Source: Candidatus Saccharimonadota bacterium (GTDB lineage Bacteria; Patescibacteriota; Saccharimonadia; Saccharimonadales; Saccharimonadaceae). Taken from it: 64,000 bases of DNA. Location of the stretch: positions 1 to 64,000 of the forward strand of contig JAFWHN010000001.1 in the NCBI GenBank assembly GCA_017515205.1. The letters run 5' to 3'. Position numbers and translations under genes: made by a program. Under the pieces are notes generated by a model. That model did not search any database. It was not told the origin of the DNA and saw only the letters and a program-made list of their open reading frames with translations. Positions within the stretch are counted from its first letter, which is position 1. Each line of letters opens with the position of its first letter. Below are positions 8,413 to 18,260 of this stretch, in pieces.

Positions 8413-9852
8413 ATGAAAGCTATTACAAGGTTTGCTCCTAGCCCCACCGGTTATATTCATATTGGTAATGTGCGTTCAGCGATTTATCCGTACTTAATCG
8501 CTCGTCAAACTGGTGGCAAAATGATTCTTCGTATCGAAGATACTGACCGAGAGCGCTTCGTAGAAGGTGCCACTGATTTAATTGAAGATACTTTAAAATG
8601 GCTAGGTTTAGACTGGGATGAAGGACCAATTGTGGGTGGCCCTCATGGTCCGTATTTTCAAAGTGAACGTAAAGATATCTATGAAACTTGGGCGAAAAAA
8701 CTGATTGCTGCTGGTCGTGCTTATGCTGACCCCACTCCTAAAGAGCAAATTGACGCTTATCGCGCAGAATGTAACGCAAAAAAAATCCCATTTCTCTATC
8801 GAAATTTTCGACCTGAAAATCCACCAGAATGGCAGCCAGGTATTCCACTCCGTTTTAAGGCAGAACCAAAACCTTATACTTGGCATGACGAAGTAATGGG
8901 CGACATGCATGCCGGTCCTGAAACCGAAGACGATATTATTATTCTCAAAAAAGACGGTTATCCAACTTATAATTTTGCTCATATTGTAGACGATGCCGAA
9001 ATGGGTGTTACCCACGTGATGCGCGGTGTGGAGTATCTTTCAAGCGTTCCAAATTATCTAGCTCTTTATGAAGCTTTGCACCTAGAAAGACCTCGTCTAG
9101 TGTCTTTGCCACATATTCTAGCTCCCAACGGCAATAAAAAACTTGGTAAACGCGACGGTGCTAAATCCGTCACTGAATATCGTGAAGACGGGATTTTAGC
9201 GGAAGCTATGCTCAATTATTTAGCTTGTCTGGGTTGGAATGATGGCACTGAAAATGAAATTTATTCTAAAGCGGATTTAATCAAGCATTTTTCCTTAGAT
9301 CGCATTCAAACATCCGGGGCACGTTATGATGAAACTAAATTACTATGGCTTAATGGCCAATGGATTCGTAAAATCTTTACCGAACAAGGCAAAGAAGCCT
9401 TATTTGAACGCGCTAAAGGTTTTTGGCCTGATTCGGCAGCAAGTTTTGACGATGATTATAAAATGCAAGTTCTATCAATCATTTATGACCGGCTAAAAAC
9501 CTTATCTGACCTCAAAGAAATGACGGACTATTTCTTCAAAGACCCGACTGTAGACGTTGACGCATTAGTTAACAACAAATTTTTAAAGAAAATGTCAGAA
9601 GCGGAAATTGAATCGTTACTCAAAAAGACTATTGTCTCCCTTTCTAATCTAGGAACGTGGAACGCTGATTCACTGCAAGAAGCACTTAATTCTCTTCTTG
9701 AAGAGACCAACAAAAAACCAGCTGAACTTTTCAGCTTAATCCGGTTAGCCGTCAGCTTTGCGCCATTTAGCCCAGCCCTCAACTTAACGCTAGAAACTCT
9801 TGGTCGCGATACAACTATCGCACGACTGAATTCAGTTGCTAGAGCAATCTAA
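8413..9852 (+). CDS. gltX: Glutamyl-tRNA synthetase
   Basis: Class I synthetase charging tRNA with glutamate. The 479-aa protein has the HIGH-type motif HIGN at residues 16-19 in APSPTGYIHIGNVRSA, LRIEDTDRERF, and the KMSKS-equivalent KLGKR at 243-247. The presence of gatCAB in this window suggests that this enzyme also mischarges tRNA-Gln for later amidation; this is inferred, since no glutaminyl-tRNA synthetase is seen here. TGATATAAT ends 6 nt before the ATG, so it is probably leaderless, with its promoter lying inside the end of the preceding gene. Confidence 0.97.
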   Translation: MKAITRFAPSPTGYIHIGNVRSAIYPYLIARQTGGKMILRIEDTDRERFVEGATDLIEDTLKWLGLDWDEGPIVGGPHGPYFQSERKDIYETWAKKLIAAGRAYADPTPKEQIDAYRAECNAKKIPFLYRNFRPENPPEWQPGIPLRFKAEPKPYTWHDEVMGDMHAGPETEDDIIILKKDGYPTYNFAHIVDDAEMGVTHVMRGVEYLSSVPNYLALYEALHLERPRLVSLPHILAPNGNKKLGKRDGAKSVTEYREDGILAEAMLNYLACLGWNDGTENEIYSKADLIKHFSLDRIQTSGARYDETKLLWLNGQWIRKIFTEQGKEALFERAKGFWPDSAASFDDDYKMQVLSIIYDRLKTLSDLKEMTDYFFKDPTVDVDALVNNKFLKKMSEAEIESLLKKTIVSLSNLGTWNADSLQEALNSLLEETNKKPAELFSLIRLAVSFAPFSPALNLTLETLGRDTTIARLNSVARAI

Positions 9853-9854
9853 TT

Positions 9855-10706
9855 CTACAAAGAAACTGCAATTGAACGAATTTGTTTGTGCGTCAATGAA
9901 CCAGACGTAATATTTAGCTTATAAACAATTCCACCGTTAACCCAAGCGGCATTTTTCTCACTGATATAAATAGTTAGTCCTTGTTCCCTTACAATGGCAT
10001 AGTTATCACTAAATGTTTGCTGGACGTAATTTGTCATCAGAGCATTCGAATCCCAAGATGAAGCTTCTTCTATGAGCGAAAAAGCGCCATCATCTTTTGT
10101 GCTCTTAAAATCTAAAGTGATTTTATTGTTTTCTGAAGTGATGCTAGAAATGTTGTAATCTCTTGGTACGTAGCTAGGATACGACGCATCTATGCCAGTT
10201 TGCATTGCTGCTACTTTTAGCGAAATGTCAGGCATGTTCAAATTAACAAAGTAGACAATCGCAAAAACAACCACTGCCGCACAAGAAAGTGCCAGCACCA
10301 ATCGCCCAAAGCCAAAATGCATTTTAGCTACGTTTTTAGTTTGAGCATCCTCTTCTTTAGAAACAGCGTTAGCTGCCGCTAAAGCCTTTCGAATAGCTTG
10401 ATCTTTTAATTCTTTAGCACTCACTTTGGCGCCACTCTCTAACTGCGCTTGCTTTGCTCTCTCCTGCATTTTTCGATTCGCAGTAGCTTGAAGAGGATGG
10501 ACCACCACCGTTTCGGCGTTGTCAGAATCTTTCGCACGAGGCGAAACCGGGGTATTAAAATGTGAAACTTTCGAACTTTGTTTTACCGATACCGCCACGT
10601 TGGTGCTCCCACTAGGTTTTTTTACATACTTACGACTTAAAGTCGTAGAAACCTTAGGCCGACGATGCGCCCTAATCGCCAAATTATCGTCTTCTGATTT
10701 TTGCAT
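9855..10706 (-). CDS. Membrane-anchored DUF4367-like protein
   Basis: The 283-aa protein has a basic, disordered cytoplasmic N-terminus, a helical charged stretch (about 80-125), one transmembrane helix (about 133-153) and an extracytoplasmic domain. The C-terminal part (YPSYVPRDYNISSI, then NYAIVREQGLTIYISEKNAAWVNGGIVYKLN) resembles DUF4367-type sensor domains, which accompany anti-sigma factors and envelope proteins. The exact family is not certain. It converges with gltX, leaving only two bases between the stops. Confidence 0.6.
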   Translation of the reverse strand: MQKSEDDNLAIRAHRRPKVSTTLSRKYVKKPSGSTNVAVSVKQSSKVSHFNTPVSPRAKDSDNAETVVVHPLQATANRKMQERAKQAQLESGAKVSAKELKDQAIRKALAAANAVSKEEDAQTKNVAKMHFGFGRLVLALSCAAVVVFAIVYFVNLNMPDISLKVAAMQTGIDASYPSYVPRDYNISSITSENNKITLDFKSTKDDGAFSLIEEASSWDSNALMTNYVQQTFSDNYAIVREQGLTIYISEKNAAWVNGGIVYKLNITSGSLTHKQIRSIAVSL

Positions 10707-10799
10707 CTAATACCTCACTTATTCTACTTCTATCATACACTTTTCATTTTAAAAACGCAAGAGCTAATTTATATTAAATTATGCTATAATATATGGCAT

Positions 10800-12215
10800 A
10801 TGGATGCAGAGAAAAAACAGCTTCGACAGAGCTTAAAAGTAATTTTTTCTGAAGCTGTCATGGTGGTCGCAGTAATTATTTCAGTTGTTGTTCTTGTTCT
10901 AATAGTATCTGGCTATTGGATTAATTCTGATTTCAAAGTAGAACGTCAGGGTATGTTACAGATTTCTTCAATTCCTACAGGGGCTGACATCCAAATTGAC
11001 GGTGACAGTGCTTGGCTACAGCGCACCAATACTTCCAAAGTTTTGCCGAGTGGTGAACATACCATTTTGTTAACCAAAGATGGCTACGATTCTTGGTCAA
11101 AAACCGTCACGATTAAAGAAGGTTTACTCTATAGGGTGCATTATCCTAGACTATTTTTGAACAATCGCACCCCAGAAGAACTACTTAATGTTGATGGCAC
11201 TACAGCAACCTTTATTTCTCCCGACCACAACTCTATCATTTTGGCTAATAAGACTACTAAGTGGCAGCTTATTAATCTAAGAGAAGAAACACCAACTTTA
11301 TCCCCACTGGATATTTCCAAAGTTTTTTCTAGCGTAAGCTTAGCAAAAGATGCCAAAGAAGGTTTATTTACTGGCAAAATCCTAAATGCAAATTGGGATT
11401 TAGACGCTTCCCATATTCTCTTTCAGGTCCAAATTGATAAAGATGATACTTCTGAATGGATTTTGCTTGACGTCAAAAATCCTGAAAAAAGTCTTAATCT
11501 AACTAAAGAGTTCGGTTTCAATTTTGAAACTATCCAAATTCTTGATAATTCCTCCAACAATTTAATGGCTATTCAGGATGGAAATTTACGTAAAATTGAC
11601 GTTTCGGGGCGTTCGATCTCGGCTGTCATCGTGAAAGATGTGGTTAGTTTTGACCATTTTCTTAATGAGATTATCTTTACCGCTAAAAAGACTCCCGATT
11701 CAGACCAGCCATATTATGTAGGATATTTCAAGTTAAACAATGATATAATTACGGAACTACTCCCAGCTACCTCAGCTGTACAAACAGTTGCTAGTAAATT
11801 TTATGACGAAGAATATTACACTATTCTTCAAGACAATATAATTACGGTTTACAAAAAAGCTGATTTTGCTGAGTTTGCTAAATACGAATTAAGTTTTGCT
11901 CCAGAACATATCAAAGTTGGTCATGATGGTGAATTTGTTATAGCTTATACGGGACCACAAATCGCTTCACTAGATATGGAAGCTAGCGATGTGATAGAAT
12001 GGCAAGTTGAAGGAAAAAAATTTGACTGGCTAGACAACGATATGATATATACCGTCAACGATGGCGAATTAATAGTTTACGATTTTGATGGCTTCAATAA
12101 AAGAGCATTAGTCAAAAATGTTTCTGGTCATTTTTCAGTTGGCATCACTGAAAACAAATGGCTTTATTATTTCAGTGATAATAATTTAATACGTGAATGG
12201 ATAGTCGAGCATTAA
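10800..12215 (+). CDS. PEGA-domain membrane protein with a propeller-like C-terminal part
   Basis: A single transmembrane helix (about 20-42) is followed by a PEGA domain: MLQISSIPTGADIQIDGDSA...LPSGEHTILLTKDGYDSWSKTVTI. PEGA domains are beta-rich extracellular modules common in envelope proteins. The remaining 350 residues are repeated short strands such as FDHFLNEIIFTAKKTP and KFDWLDNDMIYTVNDGELIVYD, suggesting a beta-propeller. I chose the ATG at 10800 (MDAEKKQ, 471 aa) because TGCTATAAT lies just upstream (10785-10790) and the longer frame has no start signal. It overlaps the sortase gene tail to tail. Confidence 0.75.
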   Translation: MDAEKKQLRQSLKVIFSEAVMVVAVIISVVVLVLIVSGYWINSDFKVERQGMLQISSIPTGADIQIDGDSAWLQRTNTSKVLPSGEHTILLTKDGYDSWSKTVTIKEGLLYRVHYPRLFLNNRTPEELLNVDGTTATFISPDHNSIILANKTTKWQLINLREETPTLSPLDISKVFSSVSLAKDAKEGLFTGKILNANWDLDASHILFQVQIDKDDTSEWILLDVKNPEKSLNLTKEFGFNFETIQILDNSSNNLMAIQDGNLRKIDVSGRSISAVIVKDVVSFDHFLNEIIFTAKKTPDSDQPYYVGYFKLNNDIITELLPATSAVQTVASKFYDEEYYTILQDNIITVYKKADFAEFAKYELSFAPEHIKVGHDGEFVIAYTGPQIASLDMEASDVIEWQVEGKKFDWLDNDMIYTVNDGELIVYDFDGFNKRALVKNVSGHFSVGITENKWLYYFSDNNLIREWIVEH

Positions 12216-13408
12216 TTGCCAGTTAGGAAATTCCAAATTCCCTCAAAGAATGACGGTTCATTCGATGGCAGGCTTTCTGAATTATCCGTAGGCGTATACT
12301 GCTCTGCCTCTTCTGCTCCTTCAAGGCTTGGCGAAATTTGCTCTGCCGTTACAAGTAAACGATATCTAGAAGTGCCAAGTGGTGTGCAAGTCACTAAAGT
12401 TAGAAGAGGTTTGTCGGTGTCTACTACTAAGGAAGCTACATTGGACGGTTCTACCACCTCTTTTTTAATTACTCTGTAAGTGTACCTTATCGAATTATAG
12501 TTTATATAAATTAGATCGCCATCTTCCAATCTTTCTAGACCAGAAAAGATATATTTATATGGATTAGAACTATATACATCGCCAGCCGAATGTCCAGTAA
12601 TTACCAAATTGCCAATTTCGCCTGGATAAGCGCTAGCCCCAGCAATTCTATAATGTGCCACACCATTATTCATTGCCGACATTACTTCCGAAAGTTGAAT
12701 TCCAAAATGTATTGGCACATCAACATTTAGTTTTGGGATAATTAACCGTGGATCGGCTGAAACAGTTTGAGTAATAGTTGGATCAATCGCTTCAATTTCT
12801 GAAGCAGGAGCATTACCCGGTGAAACGTATGCCATAATTGGCGCAAAAATTAAACGGTTGTATTGCAAAAATAAAATTAAAAGCACAACCGCAACTCCCG
12901 CTACGATAGGCATTAAATGCCTTTTTCTATGAGTCTTTTTAGCACTTTCGGTAGCTTTTTTACGTATTTTAAAACGCAGTTTGTCTTTGATACTATTCTC
13001 ATGAGCTTCAGCGTCATATTCCATATTGGTGCCAAGAGATAAACCAGATTCACTATCAATTTTGGCACTTGAACGGGTGAGTGAGCTTAGGATCTCTTCT
13101 TCTTCCGCTTTTTCCCTAGCATCTTTTAATCTTTCCTTAGCAATATAGTCTTGTGCAGCCTTTGAATAATAATCGCTATAGTATTTTTGGTAATAATTCT
13201 GCCAAGCAGAGTGGTATTTTTTCCAAGATTCTGAATTGATTTTAGAAGTAACTGAAGCGTCTTTCAAACGAGAATTATTTTTGCTCGCAGCGGCATCAGC
13301 AGCTTTTTTGGCAGCACCAGCATAAGCCGCCAGAACCTTTTTTCTAGCGATTGCGGAAGCCGCCTGCCTTTGCAAGTCAGAAGTCTGCCCACCGTCTTTA
13401 GCATCCAT
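12212..13408 (-). CDS. Sortase with a long coiled cytoplasmic N-terminus
   Basis: Sortases are membrane transpeptidases that attach surface proteins or polymerise pili. The catalytic domain (about 205-365) shows LIIPKLNVDVPI, His in TGHSAG (about H273), Cys in LVTCTP (about C341) and Arg in GTSRYRLLV. One transmembrane helix (about 165-185) precedes it. The N-terminal 160 residues are unusual: Ala/Lys-rich and helical, with a Tyr-rich patch (WQNYYQKYYSDYYSKA), probably a coiled coil. TGCTATAAT lies 6 nt before the ATG, indicating a leaderless mRNA. A plausible substrate with a TPDTG signal is encoded at 35018. Confidence 0.85.
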   Translation of the reverse strand: MDAKDGGQTSDLQRQAASAIARKKVLAAYAGAAKKAADAAASKNNSRLKDASVTSKINSESWKKYHSAWQNYYQKYYSDYYSKAAQDYIAKERLKDAREKAEEEEILSSLTRSSAKIDSESGLSLGTNMEYDAEAHENSIKDKLRFKIRKKATESAKKTHRKRHLMPIVAGVAVVLLILFLQYNRLIFAPIMAYVSPGNAPASEIEAIDPTITQTVSADPRLIIPKLNVDVPIHFGIQLSEVMSAMNNGVAHYRIAGASAYPGEIGNLVITGHSAGDVYSSNPYKYIFSGLERLEDGDLIYINYNSIRYTYRVIKKEVVEPSNVASLVVDTDKPLLTLVTCTPLGTSRYRLLVTAEQISPSLEGAEEAEQYTPTDNSESLPSNEPSFFEGIWNFLTGN

Positions 13409-13458
13409 AGGCTAATTATAGCATATTTCGTCAGTTTATGATACAATGTAAGAGATTC

Positions 13459-13545
13459 GGGCGAATGGCGGAATTGGTAGACGCGGCAGACTCAAAATCT
13501 ACTAGTAGCAATACTGTGAGGGTTCAAGTCCCTCTTCGCCCACCA
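13459..13545 (+). tRNA. tRNA-Leu (anticodon CAA)
   Basis: The acceptor GGGCGAA pairs with TTCGCCC and CCA is encoded. The anticodon loop CTCAAAA gives CAA. A long variable arm and the T arm AGGGTTCAAGTCCCT are typical of class II tRNA-Leu. The anticodon stem includes one C-A mismatch. TGATACAAT just upstream (13442-13447) is a likely extended -10. Confidence 0.93.
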
Positions 13546-13600
13546 AGCGGGTTATAAAATAATTTTCAACTATTTCGTAATCTGTAAGTGCCTGTTAAAT

Positions 13601-13628
13601 CCCTCGCAAAAATAGAGGGCTATTTTTA
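13601..13628 (+). terminator. Terminator after tRNA-Leu
   Basis: CCCTC (13601-13605) pairs with GAGGG (13615-13619), followed by CTATTTTTAT. Confidence 0.6.
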
Positions 13629-13766
13629 TACCATTTTTGCGATAAAAACATGCCGAAAACCGTAATTTACCTCTATAATTTTGTCGGTTAAATCCCTAAC
13701 CATAAATCTTGTCCGAAAAATGAAGATAAATTCCATATTGATTCGCAAGACTTACATTTTTATGCA

Positions 13767-15152
13767 CTATCGAGCAGTAGCGAAATTTTGGGGAGTTATA
13801 CCTTCTTTTCGACAAGCGTCTGCAAAAAGAACTTTAAACCTTTGTACTTGCTTATCTGATATGTTTTCATTTTTTATTAATTCCTCATAATTTTTAGCAG
13901 TTGCCACTATCCCAAACTCTTGTCTCCATTCGGACAAAGCGTTACTAAATATCTTCGCCCTTTTGCCACCATAACTATCTTTGCCACTAGCCTGCGGCTC
14001 CGCCCCATAATAGACACCTTTTGCATTTTCGATAACGCCCCATAAAGGATTTTTTCCTAATCCCTCGAACCATTCTGGGTGTTCATTTTGTATTTTTTCG
14101 AGCGTAGATAGATGCTTCTCAGCCATTTCATCGCTGGAATAAATTACCAGTTTATCATTACGATTAGGATCAGTGCTGAACTTAAAATAATAAGGTAAAT
14201 CTGCCTCATCGCTTTTTTGCACGAAAGCATTCATAATAGGTACTAAATTTTCTGGCCTAGGGCAAAGATAGAACCTACAATCAATTTTATCTTGGCCACC
14301 AAAATTGCCACGCTTGTTTGGATTTATGCAGTGAATAAAACCCATAGCTTCATCAAGTGTTTTATCGCCACCCTCGCTTTGCGGATAAATACAATGTGAC
14401 GTCAAAGCTTTATATTCTTCACTAGTAAATAATTCCTTTAGGCTTGAAGCCGATCCATTATAGTTTGGCATTTGTTTTTTGAAAAAGTTTATTCCAAACT
14501 CATCATAACCTGTTGGCTTTTTTCGTTCCATACCATCTGGCAATTCATGGGAGAATGTATAGTAAATTGAACTTTCACTTGGTAAATACCCTGTATGTGG
14601 TGTAATCTCCATAGCAGAAACTAGTAATGCTCTGGCCTTTGTGTCAGAAAGACCAAAATGTACTCTCTGATTCAATGGTTTATTTTCTGGTGATTGCCCT
14701 ACGTTATTTCCGACATCGTCATCACTAAGTCTCTGCGCCAACTCGTTATATTGTTGTTTACATTTTTGCAGCGCCTCTTCATCACCATTTAATTTTGCTT
14801 GCAATCCACTCAGACGAAAGAACTTGAGCTTGCCGTCATCACTTAAGCGATTAAAATCTTCTTCAGTTATCTCTATAGGATTGTCCTGCAGAGTATTTCG
14901 CATAAAATCTTCGTAATAATTTGCTTTTGTGGTGTCGCCGTCTTTTTGCGCTTGTTTTACTAAACTAGAAAAACGGTTCATTGCGTCTGCTTGCTTATAG
15001 TGATAATTACCTTCGTCGTCTATAGTGTAGGCTGGCTTATCATGCGCTAGATTTTCAAGCATAGACCATGGATTTTTATTCTCCCCATCTTGGCCCTGTA
15101 AGTCCTCTGGATACATCCCAGGCACCGGTGTCATTTCTTCTATTCTCGGCAT
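13767..15152 (-). CDS. Accessory protein with a HopA1-effector-like segment, 461 aa
   Basis: There is no signal peptide or transmembrane helix. The first 160 residues are helical and charged. Residues about 290-410 contain CRFYLCPRPENLVPIMNAF, LPYYFKFSTDPNRNDKLVIY and a late GVYYGAEPQASGKDSYGGKR, an arrangement that reminds me of HopA1-type proteins (type III effectors, and the HopA1-like partners of some lanthipeptide enzymes). This is a recollection of pattern, not an alignment. The gene sits just after tRNA-Leu, a common integration site, beside another accessory gene, in line with horizontal acquisition. The ATG at 15152 lacks an obvious Shine-Dalgarno. Confidence 0.6.
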   Translation of the reverse strand: MPRIEEMTPVPGMYPEDLQGQDGENKNPWSMLENLAHDKPAYTIDDEGNYHYKQADAMNRFSSLVKQAQKDGDTTKANYYEDFMRNTLQDNPIEITEEDFNRLSDDGKLKFFRLSGLQAKLNGDEEALQKCKQQYNELAQRLSDDDVGNNVGQSPENKPLNQRVHFGLSDTKARALLVSAMEITPHTGYLPSESSIYYTFSHELPDGMERKKPTGYDEFGINFFKKQMPNYNGSASSLKELFTSEEYKALTSHCIYPQSEGGDKTLDEAMGFIHCINPNKRGNFGGQDKIDCRFYLCPRPENLVPIMNAFVQKSDEADLPYYFKFSTDPNRNDKLVIYSSDEMAEKHLSTLEKIQNEHPEWFEGLGKNPLWGVIENAKGVYYGAEPQASGKDSYGGKRAKIFSNALSEWRQEFGIVATAKNYEELIKNENISDKQVQRFKVLFADACRKEGITPQNFATAR

Positions 15153-15341
15153 AATAATATCACTTTATATTACATACAATTATATCATGGATTTCTGATT
15201 CTTCCTGCATGTCTATCTTGTATATTGTTAAAACCTGGTTAATTAAGCCCCACCAGATTAAACTCTTCTAATTGATTATTGCGCTATGGCGCCTTTTTTA
15301 ATTATCGGGTTATTTATGACGTATGCCACGCCTTATTCCCC

Positions 15342-15369
15342 TTGACTTATATTATATTTATGCTATTAT
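15342..15369 (+). promoter_or_regulatory. Promoter of the repeat protein at 15437
   Basis: TTGACT at 15342-15347 and TGCTATTAT (TATTAT at 15364-15369), spaced by 16 bp. Confidence 0.55.
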
Positions 15370-15436
15370 ATACAGGGTGTTTAAAAGAACCTTAAAAACA
15401 GGGTTGGTTGATGACGATTATCCAGGAGGTATTGTG

Positions 15437-16423
15437 ATGGATGACGAAAAAGAAATTTATTGCGACGGAGTAAGAGAGTTTTTTACATTACAGCGACAAA
15501 AGTATGAGATATTGTCAGCTGAAGAGTTAAATACTCAAATTCGGAATTTATTGGATGATAAAGCAACATCAAAAATTAGTTCTCACTGTAAATCATGGCT
15601 TCTTGAGGATATTTTTGTTGATCATTTTAACGATTGGCAAAAACTTGGGATTAATGTTTCTGAGTTCGTCTTAGATTACATCGAAAATGATGGAAAAAAA
15701 TTCTTAGGCGAATACTTAGTAGATTTCAAAAAACTTCCCAAGGGCATTACGGCAGACCAATTTATACAGGCCTTGTCATTTGATATAGTTTTCGATGAAT
15801 TAGAAGGATTGGATTACTGGCAACAAAACGGCTATGTAGAATATCGCAACCATCCTGGCTGGAAGACTCTAATGGGTATTTTCCTAGCCGAGTTTATGGA
15901 GGCCGGTGGTGACATGAGCATGCTCTCAGAAAAGTTTGAAGAAGAAGAGGGCGGCCATTTTAGGGCACGCGGTTTTCGGCCGAGTTATTATGTCGGAGCA
16001 GCAATTGATTTAAAAAATGCTGGTATTCCGATTGATTTAGACGAAGTCGTTAATAACTTAAGAGGAATGGCGTGTTTTAATAGGGGAAAATCATGCAATC
16101 TTTGGGCTTATGTTTCCGAAATGCTTGATTTAAAAAATGCTGGTGCCAGAGTTGATTTAAACGAATTAGCCACTCGCGTCAGAAGAAGAAAATCCAAGTT
16201 GAGCTATGATGGCTATTTGATGCTAATGGAAGAATTGATTGAAGCTGGGCTAGAAATTGATTGTACAAAATTCGCTAAAACCATCATCAATGACCTTGGG
16301 CAGACCAAAGATTTTAAGTATCAAAATTATATCAGACATGACCATTCGAAATTAATTCAACTCTTAGCTGAACGTGGCCTAAAAGAAGATATTATTGAAA
16401 AACTCTGTTTAAAGCTTTGTTAA
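15437..16423 (+). CDS. Accessory protein with degenerate DLxxAGxxxDLxE repeats, 328 aa
   Basis: I do not recognise a family. The C-terminal half repeats a unit of about 35-40 residues with the signature (D/E)LxxAGxxxDLxEl: EFMEAGGDMSML, DLKNAGIPIDLDEVV, DLKNAGARVDLNELA and ELIEAGLEIDCTKFA. This looks like an alpha-solenoid of the kind used for protein binding. AGGAGG at 15424-15429 fixes the ATG at 15437. The longer frame overlaps the promoter. It is divergent from the HopA1-like gene and ends in a clear terminator. Confidence 0.7.
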   Translation: MDDEKEIYCDGVREFFTLQRQKYEILSAEELNTQIRNLLDDKATSKISSHCKSWLLEDIFVDHFNDWQKLGINVSEFVLDYIENDGKKFLGEYLVDFKKLPKGITADQFIQALSFDIVFDELEGLDYWQQNGYVEYRNHPGWKTLMGIFLAEFMEAGGDMSMLSEKFEEEEGGHFRARGFRPSYYVGAAIDLKNAGIPIDLDEVVNNLRGMACFNRGKSCNLWAYVSEMLDLKNAGARVDLNELATRVRRRKSKLSYDGYLMLMEELIEAGLEIDCTKFAKTIINDLGQTKDFKYQNYIRHDHSKLIQLLAERGLKEDIIEKLCLKLC

Positions 16424-16441
16424 ACACTAAAAGCACCTTAT

Positions 16442-16468
16442 CCCCCAGACTATTTTGGGGGATTTTTT
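16442..16468 (+). terminator. Intrinsic terminator of the repeat-protein gene
   Basis: CCCCCA pairs with TGGGGG, followed by ATTTTTT. Confidence 0.8.
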
Positions 16469-16475
16469 ATTAGCT

Positions 16476-18242
16476 TCAGGTTTCTTCTAGAAAAGCTCCA
16501 CTTTGCCTCGACCAAAGCTTGGCATATTCGCCGTTTTGTTTTAACAGCTCATGGTGTGGCCCACGTTCTACGATTTTGCCATCCTTCATCACTACAATTT
16601 CATCTAGCCCAGCAACAGTAGAAAGTCGGTGCGCTACTACAATCGATGTTCTGCCAGACATCAAATTGGCCAAAGCTCCTTGAATTAGGCTCTCAGATTC
16701 AGAATCCAGGGCTGAAGTCGCCTCATCCAACACTAGAATCGGTGCATTTTTGAGAATAGCTCGTGCGATCGCTACGCGCTGTCTTTGACCACCCGAAAGT
16801 TTTACTCCCCGTTCGCCAACTAGCGTGTTATAACCTTCTGGTAAATCACGGATAAATTCATCAGCGTTAGCCAATTTAGCTGCCTTAATTACTTCCTCAC
16901 GCGTTGCATCTGTTTTACCATAAGCTATGTTTTCAAAAATCGAACGGTGGAATAGCGATGACTCTTGCGGTACATAGGCGATTGCCTCGCGCAAACTTTT
17001 TTGTGTTACATCACGAATGTCTTGTCCATCGATATAAATTGCTCCACCAGAAACATCGTCGAATCTAAGTAGCAATTTGGTTAATGTGGTTTTTCCAGAA
17101 CCAGACACCCCCACGAGGCCAATGCTTTTCCCTGCCGGCACCACTAAATCAAAATTGTCAAACAAAGTATCCTTTTGCTCATGATGGCTAAACGCAATAT
17201 GTGAAAAATCTATTTCGGCTTGGGAAACTTCTAAAGGCCTGTCGGTCTTATCATCGATAATTAATGGTAAGTCTAATATTTCTACCATTTCTTTGGCATC
17301 GCCAAAGGCGCGATTAGTCGATCTCAAAATAAAATTAATTGACCAGATGTTAGAGAGAAGCGTATTTGAAAGTGAATACAAAAACACCATAGTAGCAATT
17401 GTAGTGCCAAATAAATCGTGACTCATCACAATAAGTATCAGAAGACCAGCAAAAGTTACCATATTTACTGAATTCATAGCCAAATTACGCCAGAATGATA
17501 TTTTAGCTGTTTTAAAAGTAGCGTCTTTAGTGTTTTTAGTGGCTCGACCAAACCTAGTTTTTTCAAGTTTTTCACGCGCGTATGATTTTACCGACATTTC
17601 ATTGGTGATTGCATCCGCTAATTGTCCAGTTTGCTTGTTTTCAGCATCTGCTAATTGCTCATCCACCTTACGTGTCTTATAATATGTAACTACTGCAACT
17701 GTCATATAAACTACCGCATAAAGTGCCAGAATACCTGCAAATGGTGCACAAACTACAGCTGCGACACCTATCGCATAAAACAGCGATAAAAATAATGGAT
17801 AAATATTCCACACGAAGCTTGATTTTAGGCCGATAAAAGACCTCGGGAATTTATTAGCCGCGCTAGTTAATGAACCAGAAAATCTATCATTATGAAAAGT
17901 CATCGATTGATTGATTACTGCGGTAAATGCCAGTTTCGATAAGTATTCCCCGCCCAAGGCGTCAATCGACCAATCCAACCAATCAATTGCTCGGATAACT
18001 ACAATGTTATTTGCTGCTGTTACTAAAAATGTCAAAGATAATATACTAACATAATTCTCGATTGCAAAGTCACCGCTTGAAAGTTTGCCGATTATCTGAG
18101 AAGTGCAAAATGGTATCGCTACATTAGATAGAAAAACCCAAATTGGTATCAAAATCAAAAGCAAAATCGATCTAATCTTGCTTTGCATTAAAGCTGTCCA
18201 AAAATAATACAGAGTGCGTTTGATGTTATTCTTTTTTGCCAT
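16476..18242 (-). CDS. ABC exporter half-transporter (ATP-binding and permease)
   Basis: The 588-aa fused type IV ABC exporter half would act as a homodimer pumping lipids, peptides or drugs out of the membrane. An N-terminal six-helix permease domain (about 20-320) is followed by an ATPase with Walker A GVSGSGKTT, a Q-loop region YVPQESSLF, signature LSGGQRQRVAIARAIL, Walker B ILVLDEATSALD and the switch His in VAHRLSTV. The substrate cannot be read from sequence. It lies 18 nt downstream of metK on the same strand. Confidence 0.9.
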   Translation of the reverse strand: MAKKNNIKRTLYYFWTALMQSKIRSILLLILIPIWVFLSNVAIPFCTSQIIGKLSSGDFAIENYVSILSLTFLVTAANNIVVIRAIDWLDWSIDALGGEYLSKLAFTAVINQSMTFHNDRFSGSLTSAANKFPRSFIGLKSSFVWNIYPLFLSLFYAIGVAAVVCAPFAGILALYAVVYMTVAVVTYYKTRKVDEQLADAENKQTGQLADAITNEMSVKSYAREKLEKTRFGRATKNTKDATFKTAKISFWRNLAMNSVNMVTFAGLLILIVMSHDLFGTTIATMVFLYSLSNTLLSNIWSINFILRSTNRAFGDAKEMVEILDLPLIIDDKTDRPLEVSQAEIDFSHIAFSHHEQKDTLFDNFDLVVPAGKSIGLVGVSGSGKTTLTKLLLRFDDVSGGAIYIDGQDIRDVTQKSLREAIAYVPQESSLFHRSIFENIAYGKTDATREEVIKAAKLANADEFIRDLPEGYNTLVGERGVKLSGGQRQRVAIARAILKNAPILVLDEATSALDSESESLIQGALANLMSGRTSIVVAHRLSTVAGLDEIVVMKDGKIVERGPHHELLKQNGEYAKLWSRQSGAFLEET

Positions 18243-18260
18243 ATCCTTATTATGGCACGA

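Noticed and set aside
13546..13766. Integration attachment site after tRNA-Leu
   Set aside because: No second copy of the tRNA 3' end and no integrase gene were found, only a terminator and short GTTAAATCCCT repeats.
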